Origin: Georgenia subflava
Lineage (GTDB): Bacteria > Actinomycetota > Actinomycetes > Actinomycetales > Actinomycetaceae
Assembly (NCBI RefSeq): GCF_009193155.1
Contig: NZ_VUKD01000006.1
Span: forward strand, 62,001 to 126,000
DNA: 64,000 nt
Direction: 5' to 3'
This document shows, one piece after another, positions 8,794 through 16,094 of the stretch (position 1 is its first letter; every line of letters begins with the position of its first letter). The position numbers and the translations under genes are program-made. The notes beneath the pieces are model-generated. The model was not told the DNA's origin and did no database searches. It saw only the letters and a program-made list of their open reading frames with translations.

Positions 8794-9000
8794 ATGGCAC
8801 AGGGAACCGTGAAGTGGTTCAACGCTGAGAAGGGCTACGGCTTCATCGAGCAGGACGGTGGCAACGCCCCCGACGTGTTCGTCCACTACTCGGCGATCCA
8901 GTCCGACGGCTACCGCTCCCTCGAGGACGCCCAGCGCGTCGAGTTCGAGATCACGCAGGGCCCGAAGGGTCCGCAGGCCGAGAACGTCCGCGCTCTCTGA
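8794..9000 (+). CDS. cspA: Cold-shock protein, CspA family
   Basis: A 68-residue single cold-shock domain that binds single-stranded RNA and DNA and melts RNA structure. RNP1 (KGYGFIEQ) and RNP2 (VFVHYSAI) are intact, and the opening [16 protein letters not shown] is typical of actinobacterial CspA. It is usually abundant and involved in cold adaptation or general RNA chaperoning. The start is fixed by GGAAGGA upstream and by the conserved N-terminus. A strong terminator follows within 32 nt, so it is monocistronic. Confidence 0.96.
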   Translation: MAQGTVKWFNAEKGYGFIEQDGGNAPDVFVHYSAIQSDGYRSLEDAQRVEFEITQGPKGPQAENVRAL

Positions 9001-9031
9001 CCTGATCGTCGGCCGGCACCCCGGCCGCCGA

Positions 9032-9060
9032 GGGGTCCGCACCACGACGGTGCGGACCCC
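9032..9060 (+). terminator. Intrinsic terminator of the cold-shock gene
   Basis: A perfect 12-bp stem (9032-9043 with 9049-9060) with a 5-nt loop is followed by TTCATCT. It lies 32 nt after the cspA stop. Confidence 0.85.
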
Positions 9061-9100
9061 TTCATCTGTCCGGCGAGTGGCACAGCCGGCGTCCTCGTCG

Positions 9101-9973
9101 TCAGGACGGCGTCCTCGCGCCTCCGTCGTCCGGTGCGGGCGGATCTGCCGCCGGCGCCGCCGTGCCGCGGAACGAGGACAGGTCCGGACCGTGCAGCAGG
9201 CGGACCGGGAGCGGCAGGCGGCGCAGGTCCCGCTCGAGCGCGGCGACCGGCAGCGGTGCCGGCGAGGCCGCCAGCACCACGTTCCCGTAGCGGCGGCCCC
9301 GCAGGATCGCCGGGTCGGCGATGGCGACGACGTGGTCGAACACCTCCTGGAGCGTCGCCACCTCCACCCGCGCCTTGTGCAGCGGCGGGTGGTCGGTGAG
9401 GTTGACGAGGTAGAGGCCGTCCGCGGTCAGCACCCGCCGCACCTCGGCCGCCGCCTCACGGGTGCGGACGTGCCGGGGCACCTCGGCGTGGTCGAACACG
9501 TCCCGGACCACCAGGTCCCACGCACCGTCGCCGAGCGTGGCGACGACGGCGCGCGCGTCACCGGTGCGGATCCGAAGGCGTGGGGAGCGGGGCAGGTCGA
9601 ACCAGTCCCGGACCAGACCGGCCAGCACCTCGTCGAGCTCGACGGCCAGCTGCGTCGAACCGGGGCGACGGGCCTCGAGCGCCCGGGGGAGCGCGCAGCC
9701 CGCCGCACCCAGGTGCACGGCCCGCACCGGCACCTCCGGGCGGGCGGCGTCCAGCACGGCGACCATCTGCTGCATGTACTCGAACTCGAGGTACGCCGGG
9801 TCGAGGAGATCCAGGTGCGAGCTCTCCGTTCCTCCCAGCATCAGCGTCACGCGGTGCGGGGCGCCCGGCTCGCGGCGGATGCTCGCCGTGCCCAGCGAGG
9901 TGGGCACCGGCTCCGTGGGCAGGTCGGGGAGGGCCGGCCGGCGGGCTGCGGGGCGACGGCGACGGTCTGGCAC
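9101..9973 (-). CDS. Spermidine-synthase-like methyltransferase-fold protein
   Basis: A 290-residue cytosolic protein with the class I methyltransferase/spermidine synthase fold. The first strand motif is HLGAAGCALPRALEAR (in place of GGGxG), an acidic residue ending strand 2 is in AVELDEVLAG, and TGDARAVV follows, as in polyamine synthases that use decarboxylated S-adenosylmethionine. Stand-alone members like this one in actinobacteria are annotated as spermidine synthase-like with no proven activity. The GTG start at 9973 has TAACGT 6 nt upstream, implying a leaderless mRNA. It is divergent from dinB, and the two -10 boxes overlap. The first 20 residues are Arg/Pro-rich and may be disordered. 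Confidence 0.8.
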   Translation of the reverse strand: MPDRRRRPAARRPALPDLPTEPVPTSLGTASIRREPGAPHRVTLMLGGTESSHLDLLDPAYLEFEYMQQMVAVLDAARPEVPVRAVHLGAAGCALPRALEARRPGSTQLAVELDEVLAGLVRDWFDLPRSPRLRIRTGDARAVVATLGDGAWDLVVRDVFDHAEVPRHVRTREAAAEVRRVLTADGLYLVNLTDHPPLHKARVEVATLQEVFDHVVAIADPAILRGRRYGNVVLAASPAPLPVAALERDLRRLPLPVRLLHGPDLSSFRGTAAPAADPPAPDDGGARTPS

Positions 9974-9979
9974 CCGGCC

Positions 9980-9989
9980 ACGTTAACCT
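9980..9989. promoter_or_regulatory. Overlapping divergent -10 boxes between the methyltransferase-like gene and dinB
   Basis: The sequence ACGTTAACCT reads as TAACGT on the minus strand (9985-9980) and TAACCT on the plus strand (9984-9989), sharing the palindrome GTTAAC. The minus box is 6 nt from the GTG at 9973; the plus box is 33 nt from the dinB ATG. Confidence 0.5.
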
Positions 9990-10022
9990 GGCAGCGGACG
10001 TGTCGAGACCCGGGGGTGGCCC

Positions 10023-11276
10023 ATGAGCAGGTCCCCGCGCAGCGCGGCGGCGCGCCGTTCCTGGGGCGAGGACGACGCCGGCTGCACCATCCTCCACGTC
10101 GACATGGACGCCTTCTTCGTCTCGGTCGAGCTGCTCGACCGCCCCGAGCTCCGCGGGCGTCCGGTCATCGTGGGCGGGGACCACCGCGGGGTGGTGGCTG
10201 CCGCCAGCTACGAGGCACGCGCGTACGGCGTGCACTCAGCCATGCCTGCCTCGCGTGCGCGGCTCCTGTGCCCGGAGGCCGTCGTGCTGCCCGGTCGGCA
10301 CGACCGGTACTCCGAGGTCTCCCGCCAGGTGATGGACGTCCTGGCCGAGGTGACACCGGTGATGGAGCCGGTCAGCATCGACGAGGCGTTCCTCGACGTC
10401 TCCGGCGCGCTGCGCCGGATGGGCCGGCCCGTCGAGATCGCCCGGTGGATCCGCCGCGAGGTCCGCTCGCGCACCGGCGTGCCGGCCTCCGTCGGTGTGG
10501 CCGCCACCAAGCACGTTGCCAAGATCGCCTCCGCCCACGCCAAGCCGGACGGGCTGCTCATGGTGCCGGTCGCCGCGACGGTGCCGTTCCTCCACTCGCT
10601 GCCCGTCGGTGCGCTCTGGGGGGTGGGCGAGAAGACCCGGGAGGTCCTCGAGCGGCACGGGCTCGACACCGTCGAGGACCTCGCCCACACGCCGCTGCCC
10701 ACCCTGCACCGCACGCTCGGCGTCGCCGCCGGCCAGCGACTCCACGACCTCGCCTGGGGCCGGGACGCTCGCGCCGTCCAGCCGACCAGGGTCGAGAAGT
10801 CGGTCGGCACCGAGACGACCTTCGCCCGCGACGTGACCGACCGGTCGCACCTGGAACGCGTGCTGCTCGAGCAGGCCCACCAGTGCGCCGCCCGGCTCCG
10901 CGCGGACGCGGTCCTCACCCGTACGGTCGCGATCAAGGTCCGGTTCGCCGACTTCACCACTCTGACGCGCACCCGCACGCTGCCCGCCGCGACGGACCTC
11001 GCACACGACATCGTGGCGGCCGCCCGTGATCTCCTGGCCGCCGTCGACATCCCTCCCGACGGTGTCCGTCTGCTCGGCGTCCGTGCCGAGCGGCTCTCCA
11101 GCGCGGTCAGCACGGGCGTCCAGGCGGCCCTCGACGAGGACCCGCACCAGGCGCTGGCGGAGCGCGCGATGGACGGGGTGCGAGCCCGATTCGGTCCGCA
11201 GCTGCTGCGGCCTGCCTCGCTCCTCGGACGGAAAGACCGCTCGGCTTCCCCGAGCGCGTCCGGGGACATATCCTGA
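10023..11276 (+). CDS. dinB: DNA polymerase IV (Y-family)
   Basis: A 417-residue error-prone translesion polymerase. Catalytic carboxylates are in VDMDAFFVSVE (Asp27, Asp29) and SIDEAFLD (Asp120, Glu121). The thumb helix-hairpin-helix segment is LWGVGEKTREVLERHG, and the little-finger domain covers about residues 240-350. About 50 C-terminal residues are not conserved and no clear beta-clamp pentapeptide is seen in them. It lies just before the DUF3040 gene and the dcw cluster, a common actinobacterial order. No LexA box was found upstream. Confidence 0.95.
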   Translation: MSRSPRSAAARRSWGEDDAGCTILHVDMDAFFVSVELLDRPELRGRPVIVGGDHRGVVAAASYEARAYGVHSAMPASRARLLCPEAVVLPGRHDRYSEVSRQVMDVLAEVTPVMEPVSIDEAFLDVSGALRRMGRPVEIARWIRREVRSRTGVPASVGVAATKHVAKIASAHAKPDGLLMVPVAATVPFLHSLPVGALWGVGEKTREVLERHGLDTVEDLAHTPLPTLHRTLGVAAGQRLHDLAWGRDARAVQPTRVEKSVGTETTFARDVTDRSHLERVLLEQAHQCAARLRADAVLTRTVAIKVRFADFTTLTRTRTLPAATDLAHDIVAAARDLLAAVDIPPDGVRLLGVRAERLSSAVSTGVQAALDEDPHQALAERAMDGVRARFGPQLLRPASLLGRKDRSASPSASGDIS

Positions 11277-11325
11277 TCAGTACACCGCCGCCGACCGGCG
11301 GGCGTCGGGCGAAACTGGAGGTCCC

Positions 11326-11706
11326 ATGCCTCTCTCAGAGTACGAGCAGCGCATGCTCCAGCAGATGGAGCAGCAGCTGCGCTCCGACGACCCCAAGCTC
11401 GCCAGCACGCTCGCTGACAAGCCGCGGCCCGACGTGCGTCGGCTGAGCCTCGGCGTCCTGCTCTTCATCGCCGGCCTCGGCGGGCTGGTCGGCGGGGTCG
11501 CGACCGGCCAGGTATGGCTCGGCATCCTCGGGTTCGTCCTCATGCTCGGTGGTGTGATGCTCGCCATCACCGGCCCGCGCGGCGGCGCCCGTCGCGGTCG
11601 CCGCGGCAAGAAGACGGCAGGCCCCGGAGCCGGTCCCTCGGCCGGTGGCTTCATGCAGCGCCAGGAGGACCGGTGGAACCGGCGCAACGAGGAACGCGGA
11701 CGCTGA
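11326..11706 (+). CDS. DUF3040 membrane protein
   Basis: A 126-residue protein of the actinobacterial DUF3040 family. The conserved N-terminus MPLSEYEQRMLQQME is followed by two predicted membrane helices (about residues 45-65 and 68-85, LGVLLFIAGLGGLVGGV and WLGILGFVLMLGGVMLAI) and a basic, Gly-rich cytoplasmic tail. Members lie almost invariably upstream of mraZ in actinobacteria, suggesting a link to envelope growth, but the function is unknown. CTGGAGGT gives a good ribosome-binding site. The gene follows dinB by 49 nt and ends in a strong terminator. Confidence 0.92.
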   Translation: MPLSEYEQRMLQQMEQQLRSDDPKLASTLADKPRPDVRRLSLGVLLFIAGLGGLVGGVATGQVWLGILGFVLMLGGVMLAITGPRGGARRGRRGKKTAGPGAGPSAGGFMQRQEDRWNRRNEERGR

Positions 11707-11725
11707 CCCGCACCACCTGACGACC

Positions 11726-11753
11726 ACGGCCCGCGGCACCTGCCGCGGGCCGT
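11726..11753 (+). terminator. Intrinsic terminator after the DUF3040 gene
   Basis: A 13-bp perfect stem (11726-11738 with 11741-11753) with a 2-nt gap is extended by outer CTGACGAC/CGTCAG pairing. It separates the dinB-DUF3040 unit from the mraZ region. Confidence 0.8.
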
Positions 11754-11791
11754 CGTCAGTCTCCGGGCGAGACACCGCCACGTCCCCGGCC

Positions 11792-11807
11792 CCCCACCTC
11801 GCTCCAC
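11792..11807 (-). repeat. Reversed MraZ-box-like repeat A
   Basis: The minus strand reads GTGGAGCGAGGTGGGG, two GTGGRG half-sites 10 bp apart. It matches 13 of 16 positions of the promoter-proximal mraZ box at 12167-12182, in the opposite orientation. Confidence 0.75.
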
Positions 11808-11837
11808 CGTCCGGCTGAACCCTCCTCGCGCGGCAGC

Positions 11838-11853
11838 CTCCACCTCGCTCCAC
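11838..11853 (-). repeat. Reversed MraZ-box-like repeat B
   Basis: The minus strand reads GTGGAGCGAGGTGGAG, identical to copy C, 46 bp from copy A. Confidence 0.75.
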
Positions 11854-11885
11854 CTGCTTGCCGAACCCGACGCCTGGCTCGTCGT

Positions 11886-11901
11886 CTCCACCTCGCTCCA
11901 C
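11886..11901 (-). repeat. Reversed MraZ-box-like repeat C
   Basis: The minus strand reads GTGGAGCGAGGTGGAG, identical to copy B, 48 bp from it. Confidence 0.75.
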
Positions 11902-11932
11902 CGGCCGGCCGGGCACTCCTCCCGCCGCCGAG

Positions 11933-11957
11933 CTCCACCGCCTCCACTTCGCTCCAC
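11933..11957 (-). repeat. Reversed MraZ-box-like repeat D with a third half-site
   Basis: The minus strand reads GTGGAGCGAAGTGGAG (11957-11942), followed by one more GTGGAG at 11938-11933, so three half-sites occur with 10- and 9-bp steps. It lies 56 bp from copy C. Confidence 0.7.
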
Positions 11958-12023
11958 GATGCGGTGCTCGCCGTGCACTCATCTGCGACGACCTGCGGGA
12001 TCACAAGGATTCTCGACGGCGTC

Positions 12024-12069
12024 GAGCCTGGCCGTCGAGCCGAACCCGCACTCGGACGAGGCCAGGCTC
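12024..12069. other. Inverted repeat in the mraZ upstream region
   Basis: A perfect 10-bp inverted repeat, GAGCCTGGCC (12024-12033) and GGCCAGGCTC (12060-12069), brackets 26 nt. It lies between the MraZ-box-like array and the mraZ promoter in a 514-nt stretch (11707-12220) with no gene. The role is unknown. Confidence 0.4.
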
Positions 12070-12150
12070 GCCAATTCCCTCCACCGCCCTCCCGCCGCGC
12101 CAGTCTGCGGATTTCTCGGGCCTCCGCACCCGAATCTCATGCATTCTGCG

Positions 12151-12182
12151 TTGACGGGGGAGTGAAGTGGAGTAATGTGGGG
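12151..12182 (+). promoter_or_regulatory. mraZ promoter overlapped by three MraZ boxes
   Basis: A promoter is visible as TTGACG (12151-12156), a 16-nt spacer, and TAATGT (12173-12178). Overlaid are three direct G-rich heptamers at exactly 10-bp steps: GGGGGAG (12156-12162), AGTGGAG (12166-12172) and TGTGGGG (12176-12182). This matches the known E. coli arrangement, where MraZ binds repeated TGGGN half-sites and represses its own operon. Confidence 0.8.
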
Positions 12183-12220
12183 CGCACTGGTGACGGCCGA
12201 CCGCGAGAAGGGGGTGCCGA

Positions 12221-12652
12221 GTGTTCCTTGGTACCCACGCGCCTCGCCTGGACGACAAGGGGCGGCTGATCCTCCCCGCGAAGTTCCGTGACCAGCTCGC
12301 TCCCGGGGTCGTCCTCACGCGCGGCCAGGAGCGATGCCTGTACGCCTTCCCCGCCCGAGAGTTCGAGGACATGCACAACCGTCTGCGCCAGGCGCCGGTC
12401 ACGAGCAAGCAGGCCCGTGACTACCTGCGTGTCTTCCTCTCCGGCGCCGCCGACGAGGTGCCGGACAAGCAGGGGCGGATCACGATCCCCTCGCCGTTGC
12501 GCCAGTACGCCGGTCTCGAACGCGAGCTGGCCGTGATCGGCGCCGGCACCCGGATCGAGATCTGGGACGCGAGCGCCTGGGAGACCTACCTGGCCGAGCA
12601 GGAGCAGGCGTTCGCCGAGACGGCCGAGGAGGTGGTCCCCGGACTCTTCTGA
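12221..12652 (+). CDS. mraZ: Transcriptional regulator MraZ
   Basis: A 143-residue protein with two AbrB/SpoVT-like swapped-hairpin repeats (opening [20 protein letters not shown], and [17 protein letters not shown]). MraZ forms ring-shaped oligomers, binds tandem G-rich boxes and represses the dcw operon. The GTG start at 12221 is supported by GAGAAGGGGG upstream and by the conserved MFLGTH opening. Its own promoter at 12151-12178 is covered by three candidate boxes, so autorepression is likely. It is followed by a 175-nt gap with an RNA hairpin before rsmH, so downstream genes may be controlled separately. Confidence 0.95.
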   Translation: MFLGTHAPRLDDKGRLILPAKFRDQLAPGVVLTRGQERCLYAFPAREFEDMHNRLRQAPVTSKQARDYLRVFLSGAADEVPDKQGRITIPSPLRQYAGLERELAVIGAGTRIEIWDASAWETYLAEQEQAFAETAEEVVPGLF

Positions 12653-12712
12653 TCCGCCGCAGCAGCACCCGAAGCACCACCTCACCCCGCACGACGAGGT
12701 CTCTCACCGCGA

Positions 12713-12739
12713 CTCTGACGCACTTCCCCGGCGTCAGAG
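12713..12739 (+). ncRNA. Candidate mraW RNA motif hairpin upstream of rsmH
   Basis: A perfect 9-bp stem (12713-12721 with 12731-12739) displays a 9-nt loop holding CTTCCCC. From memory, the published actinobacterial mraW RNA motif is a hairpin with a conserved CUUCCCC loop found just upstream of mraW (rsmH). Position, loop and neighbour all agree. It is presumably a cis-regulatory element of the dcw operon; its ligand is not known. Confidence 0.65.
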
Positions 12740-12754
12740 CAGGCGGAGGGAGTC

Positions 12755-12784
12755 CTGGTCGGGCGGTGGAGGGCCCCCGACCAG
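12755..12784 (+). other. Second hairpin in the rsmH leader
   Basis: CTGGTCGGG (12755-12763) pairs with CCCGACCAG (12776-12784) around a 12-nt loop. It lies 16 nt after the mraW-type hairpin and 43 nt before the rsmH start, and could be an alternative or terminator-like structure. Confidence 0.45.
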
Positions 12785-12827
12785 CACCTACCAGCAGTTC
12801 CACGCACCGAGCGGACCAGGAGAGCCC

Positions 12828-13850
12828 ATGAGCCAGGCGGATGCAGCGTCGCTGCACGTGCCCGTGCTCGCCCAGCGCTGCCTGGACCTGCTCGCCCCCG
12901 CCGTCGGGGCCCCCGGAGCCGTGCTCATCGACGCGACGCTCGGCATGGGGGGACACACCGAGGCCGCCCTGCGGCGCTTCCCCGGACTGAGGGTGGTGGG
13001 AATCGACCGCGACCCGCAGGCGATCGAGCTCGCCGGCGCGCGCCTCGCACCGTTCGTCGACAGGTTCACCGCGGTCCGGACCACCTACGACCACATCGAC
13101 GACGTCGCTGCCGAGCACGGCCGCGGCGGCGCCGTCGACGGCGTCCTGATGGACCTGGGCGTCTCCTCGCTCCAGCTCGACGACGCGGGACGGGGCTTCG
13201 CCTACGCGCACGACGCCCCCCTCGACATGCGGATGGACCAGAGCGCCGGAATCTCCGCCGCCGAGCTCCTCGCCACCGCGGAGGAGGCCGAGCTGCGTCG
13301 CATCCTCAGGGTCTACGGTGAGGAGAAGTTCGCCGGCCGCATCGCCGCCGCCGTCGTCCGGCGGCGCGAGAGCGCCCCGCTCACCCGCACCGGCGAGCTC
13401 GTCGAGATCGTGCGGGAGAACATCCCCCAGGCCGCGCGGCGCACCGGCGGGAACCCGGCCAAGCGCACCTTCCAGGCGCTGCGGATCGCCGTCAACGGCG
13501 AGCTGGAGGTGCTCGAGCGGGCGCTGCCACGCGCCGTCGAGGCCGTGACGGTCGGCGGCCGGATCGTCGTGGAGTCCTACCACTCCCTCGAGGACCGGGC
13601 GGTGAAGGCGGTGCTCGCCCGCGGCGCCACCAGCTTCGCGCCGCCGGACATGCCGGTCGAGCCCGAGACGCACCGTCCGTACCTCAAGCTGCTCACCCGC
13701 GGCGCCGAGGAGGCCGACGCCGCGGAGCAGGCCCGCAACCCGCGGGCCGCCTCGGTCCGGCTCCGGGCCGCCGAACGCCTCAGACCGACCCCCGACCACC
13801 TCACGACGCCCCCGCCCCGCCCCCGGAGCCCCAGGAGGAATGCCGCATGA
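12828..13850 (+). CDS. rsmH: 16S rRNA (cytosine-1402-N4) methyltransferase
   Basis: RsmH (MraW) uses S-adenosylmethionine to N4-methylate C1402 in the P-site of 16S rRNA. In its 340 residues the entry [13 protein letters not shown], the AdoMet loop [14 protein letters not shown], the acidic strand GIDRDPQAI, and the substrate motifs [11 protein letters not shown] and [12 protein letters not shown] are all intact, as is the C-terminal [11 protein letters not shown]. An unconserved Pro/Arg tail of about 25 residues follows. The ATG at 12828 has AGGAGAG upstream. The stop overlaps the ftsL start by 4 nt (ATGA), indicating translational coupling. Confidence 0.97.
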   Translation: MSQADAASLHVPVLAQRCLDLLAPAVGAPGAVLIDATLGMGGHTEAALRRFPGLRVVGIDRDPQAIELAGARLAPFVDRFTAVRTTYDHIDDVAAEHGRGGAVDGVLMDLGVSSLQLDDAGRGFAYAHDAPLDMRMDQSAGISAAELLATAEEAELRRILRVYGEEKFAGRIAAAVVRRRESAPLTRTGELVEIVRENIPQAARRTGGNPAKRTFQALRIAVNGELEVLERALPRAVEAVTVGGRIVVESYHSLEDRAVKAVLARGATSFAPPDMPVEPETHRPYLKLLTRGAEEADAAEQARNPRAASVRLRAAERLRPTPDHLTTPPPRPRSPRRNAA

Positions 13851-14245
13851 GCTCTGTGCCGGCGCGCGCCCCGAGAGCGACCGCCCCCCGAACCACCCCC
13901 GCCTGGCGTCCGCGGCTGGAGGTGGTGCCGAGCCCCTCACCGGCCCGCAGCCTGGTGCCCTACCTGCTGCTGTGCGCCGCCATCCTGGCCGCGGCGCTCC
14001 TGGGCGTCCTCCTGCTCAACACCCAGATGGCCGCCACCGCCTACGAGATCCATGACCAGCAGCGCGCGCTGAACCGGCTCGACGAGTCCGAGGCGTCCCT
14101 CCTCGCCCAGGTGGAGGAGGCGGGGTCCCCGGCCGTCCTCCAGAGCCATGCCGACGCCCTCGGCATGGTCCGCGCCGAGGACATCCGGTTCGTCCTGCTC
14201 GCCGAGCGCAGCATCCTGGGAGGCCCGGAGGAGGACGCCGGATGA
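13847..14245 (+). CDS. ftsL: FtsL-like septum formation protein
   Basis: A 132-residue bitopic membrane protein in the ftsL position. A basic, Pro-rich cytoplasmic N-terminus (about 35 residues) is followed by one membrane helix (about 37-58, [20 protein letters not shown]) and a coiled-coil extracellular segment ([21 protein letters not shown]). FtsL forms the FtsQLB complex that activates FtsW/FtsI at the septum. Sequence conservation is low, as usual for FtsL, so the call rests on topology and on its place between rsmH and ftsI, overlapping both by 4 nt. Confidence 0.85.
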   Translation: MSSVPARAPRATAPRTTPAWRPRLEVVPSPSPARSLVPYLLLCAAILAAALLGVLLLNTQMAATAYEIHDQQRALNRLDESEASLLAQVEEAGSPAVLQSHADALGMVRAEDIRFVLLAERSILGGPEEDAG

Positions 14246-16044
14246 GCGCCGGCGCGGCAGCGACCGACCGGGGCGCACGCCTGCGCCGCCAGTCCGTCCT
14301 CGTCTTCGTCCTCACGGTCCTGCTCGTCTTCGGCGGCCGGCTCGTGTACGTCCAGGCCGTCCAGGGGCCGGAGCTCGCCGAGCAGGCCCGCGACGACCGG
14401 ACCCGCACGTCGCTGATCCGGGCACCGCGCGGTGACATCGTCGACAGCGACGGCGAGGTGCTGGCGACCTCCGTCGAGCGCTACAACGTCGGGGTCAACC
14501 AGCTGCTCGTGCGCAACTACCAGCTCAAGGACGACGAGACCGGCGAGGTCCTGTCGAGCGGCGCGGCCGCCGCGGCGGAGGTTCTCGCGCCGCTCCTCGG
14601 CCGGGACAAGGCCGAGCTCGGCGCGCAGCTGGTCGGGGAGTCGACCTTCGTCTACATCGCCAAGGGCCTCACGCCGGAGCAGTGGCGCGAGATCGACGCG
14701 CTGAGGATCCCCGGCATCGAGCCCGAGGAGACGACCGAGCGGATCTATCCCAACGGCACGACCGCCGGCAACGTCATCGGCTACGTCGGAGCCGACCAGG
14801 ACGGCGACGGCGACGCCGACGGCATGGCCGGTCTCGAGTACTCCATGGAGGACGAGCTCACCGGCACCGACGGCTCGCTGACCGTCGAGATCGGCGGCAC
14901 CGGTCAGGTCATCCCGACCGGGCTGCGCGAGGAGGTCCCGGCCGTGCCCGGCCAGACCGTGCACACCACCATCGACCGCGACCTGCAGTTCTACGCCCAG
15001 CAGGAGCTCGACGCCGAGGTCGCCAAGTGGGGCGCCCAGTGGGGCGCCGTCGTCGTCGAGGAGATCGGCACCGGGCGGATCCTGGCCATGGCGGACTCCA
15101 ACACCGTCGATCCCGGCAGCTACCAGGACTGGGAGCAGGCCGACCGTGGGTCGCGGGCGGTCTCGGCACCCTACGAGCCGGGCTCCACCGGCAAGCTGCC
15201 GACCTTCGCCGCCGCGCTGGAGGAGGGGCTCGTGGAGATCGACACCGAGTTCACCGTCCCCGACCGGATCACCATGCCCAACGGGCAGAGCTTCCGCGAC
15301 AACAGCGACCACGAGACCTTCCACCTCACGACCGCCGGCGTGCTCGCCATGTCCTCGAACACGGGAACGGTGCAGATCGGCGATCTCATGGACGACCGGA
15401 CTCGGTACGACTACATGCGCGGCCTCGGGTTCGGCGAGCGGACCGGCATCGAGCTGCCCGGCGAGACGCCCGGCGTGCTGCGCGACCCGGACACCTGGGA
15501 CTCGCGCACCCGGTACACGACGATGTTCGGCCAGGGCATGAGCGTCTCCCTGCTGCAGAACACCTCCATGGTCGCCACGCTCGGCAACGGCGGGGTGCGC
15601 ATGGACCCGCACGTCGTCGACGGTCTCACGGACGGCGACGGCGACTTCACGCCCACCGAGGTCGAGCCCGGCGAGCAGGTCTTCTCCGAGGAGACCTCCG
15701 CCGAGATGATCGCCATGATGGAGAGCGTCATGGCGGACGAGGGCACCGGCATCGTCGGACGCGTCGACGGCTACCGCGTCGCGGCGAAGACCGGCACCGC
15801 GCAGATCGTCGACGGCGCCGGCGGGCTCAGCTCGCGCCTCGGGTCCTTCGTCGGGCTCGTCCCCGCCGAGAACCCGCGGATCGCGGTCGGCGTGGTGATG
15901 TACAAGCCGGCCGGGATGTCCTACGGCGGTGTCATCGCCGCCCCGGTGTTCCGCGACGTGGCGGGTTTCGCGCTCCACCAGCTCGGCGTGCCGCCCAGCA
16001 CCGAGCCCGCCCCGGACCTGCGGCTCGACACGGACGAGGAGTGA
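14242..16044 (+). CDS. ftsI: Septal peptidoglycan transpeptidase FtsI (PBP3)
   Basis: A class B penicillin-binding protein of 600 residues that cross-links septal peptidoglycan with FtsW. One N-terminal membrane anchor (about residues 14-36) is followed by the pedestal/dimerisation domain and the transpeptidase domain. The three active-site motifs are complete: SxxK as Ser315-Thr-Gly-Lys318, SxN as Ser371-Ser-Asn373, and KTG at Lys516. An acidic DGDGDAD insertion around residue 190 is unremarkable. It overlaps ftsL by 4 nt and is followed by a 50-nt gap before murE. Confidence 0.96.
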   Translation: MSAGAAATDRGARLRRQSVLVFVLTVLLVFGGRLVYVQAVQGPELAEQARDDRTRTSLIRAPRGDIVDSDGEVLATSVERYNVGVNQLLVRNYQLKDDETGEVLSSGAAAAAEVLAPLLGRDKAELGAQLVGESTFVYIAKGLTPEQWREIDALRIPGIEPEETTERIYPNGTTAGNVIGYVGADQDGDGDADGMAGLEYSMEDELTGTDGSLTVEIGGTGQVIPTGLREEVPAVPGQTVHTTIDRDLQFYAQQELDAEVAKWGAQWGAVVVEEIGTGRILAMADSNTVDPGSYQDWEQADRGSRAVSAPYEPGSTGKLPTFAAALEEGLVEIDTEFTVPDRITMPNGQSFRDNSDHETFHLTTAGVLAMSSNTGTVQIGDLMDDRTRYDYMRGLGFGERTGIELPGETPGVLRDPDTWDSRTRYTTMFGQGMSVSLLQNTSMVATLGNGGVRMDPHVVDGLTDGDGDFTPTEVEPGEQVFSEETSAEMIAMMESVMADEGTGIVGRVDGYRVAAKTGTAQIVDGAGGLSSRLGSFVGLVPAENPRIAVGVVMYKPAGMSYGGVIAAPVFRDVAGFALHQLGVPPSTEPAPDLRLDTDEE

Positions 16045-16082
16045 CCCGCCTCGCAGGGGAGGAAGCCGACGCGCCCAGGGGC

Positions 16083-16088
16083 AACAAT
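16083..16088 (+). promoter_or_regulatory. Possible internal -10 box before murE
   Basis: AACAAT lies 6 nt before the murE GTG, the same spacing seen at other likely leaderless starts here (compare GACAAT at 7071). It suggests a promoter inside the dcw cluster at one of its few intergenic gaps. Confidence 0.35.
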
Positions 16089-16094
16089 GGGCCG

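Noticed and set aside
10023-10025. A LexA box in front of dinB
   Set aside because: No TCGAAC-N4-GTTCGA-like site was found between 9974 and 10022.
11792-11957. The repeats upstream of mraZ as a CRISPR array
   Set aside because: Only four 16-bp units with unequal 30-40 bp intervals, no cas genes nearby, and the repeat matches the MraZ box of the adjacent promoter.
11277-11978. Minus-strand frames over the DUF3040 gene with a repeated WSEVE motif
   Set aside because: The peptide repeats arise from the 16-bp MraZ-box-like DNA repeats, fall in different frames in different copies, and the frame runs antisense to DUF3040 across its terminator.
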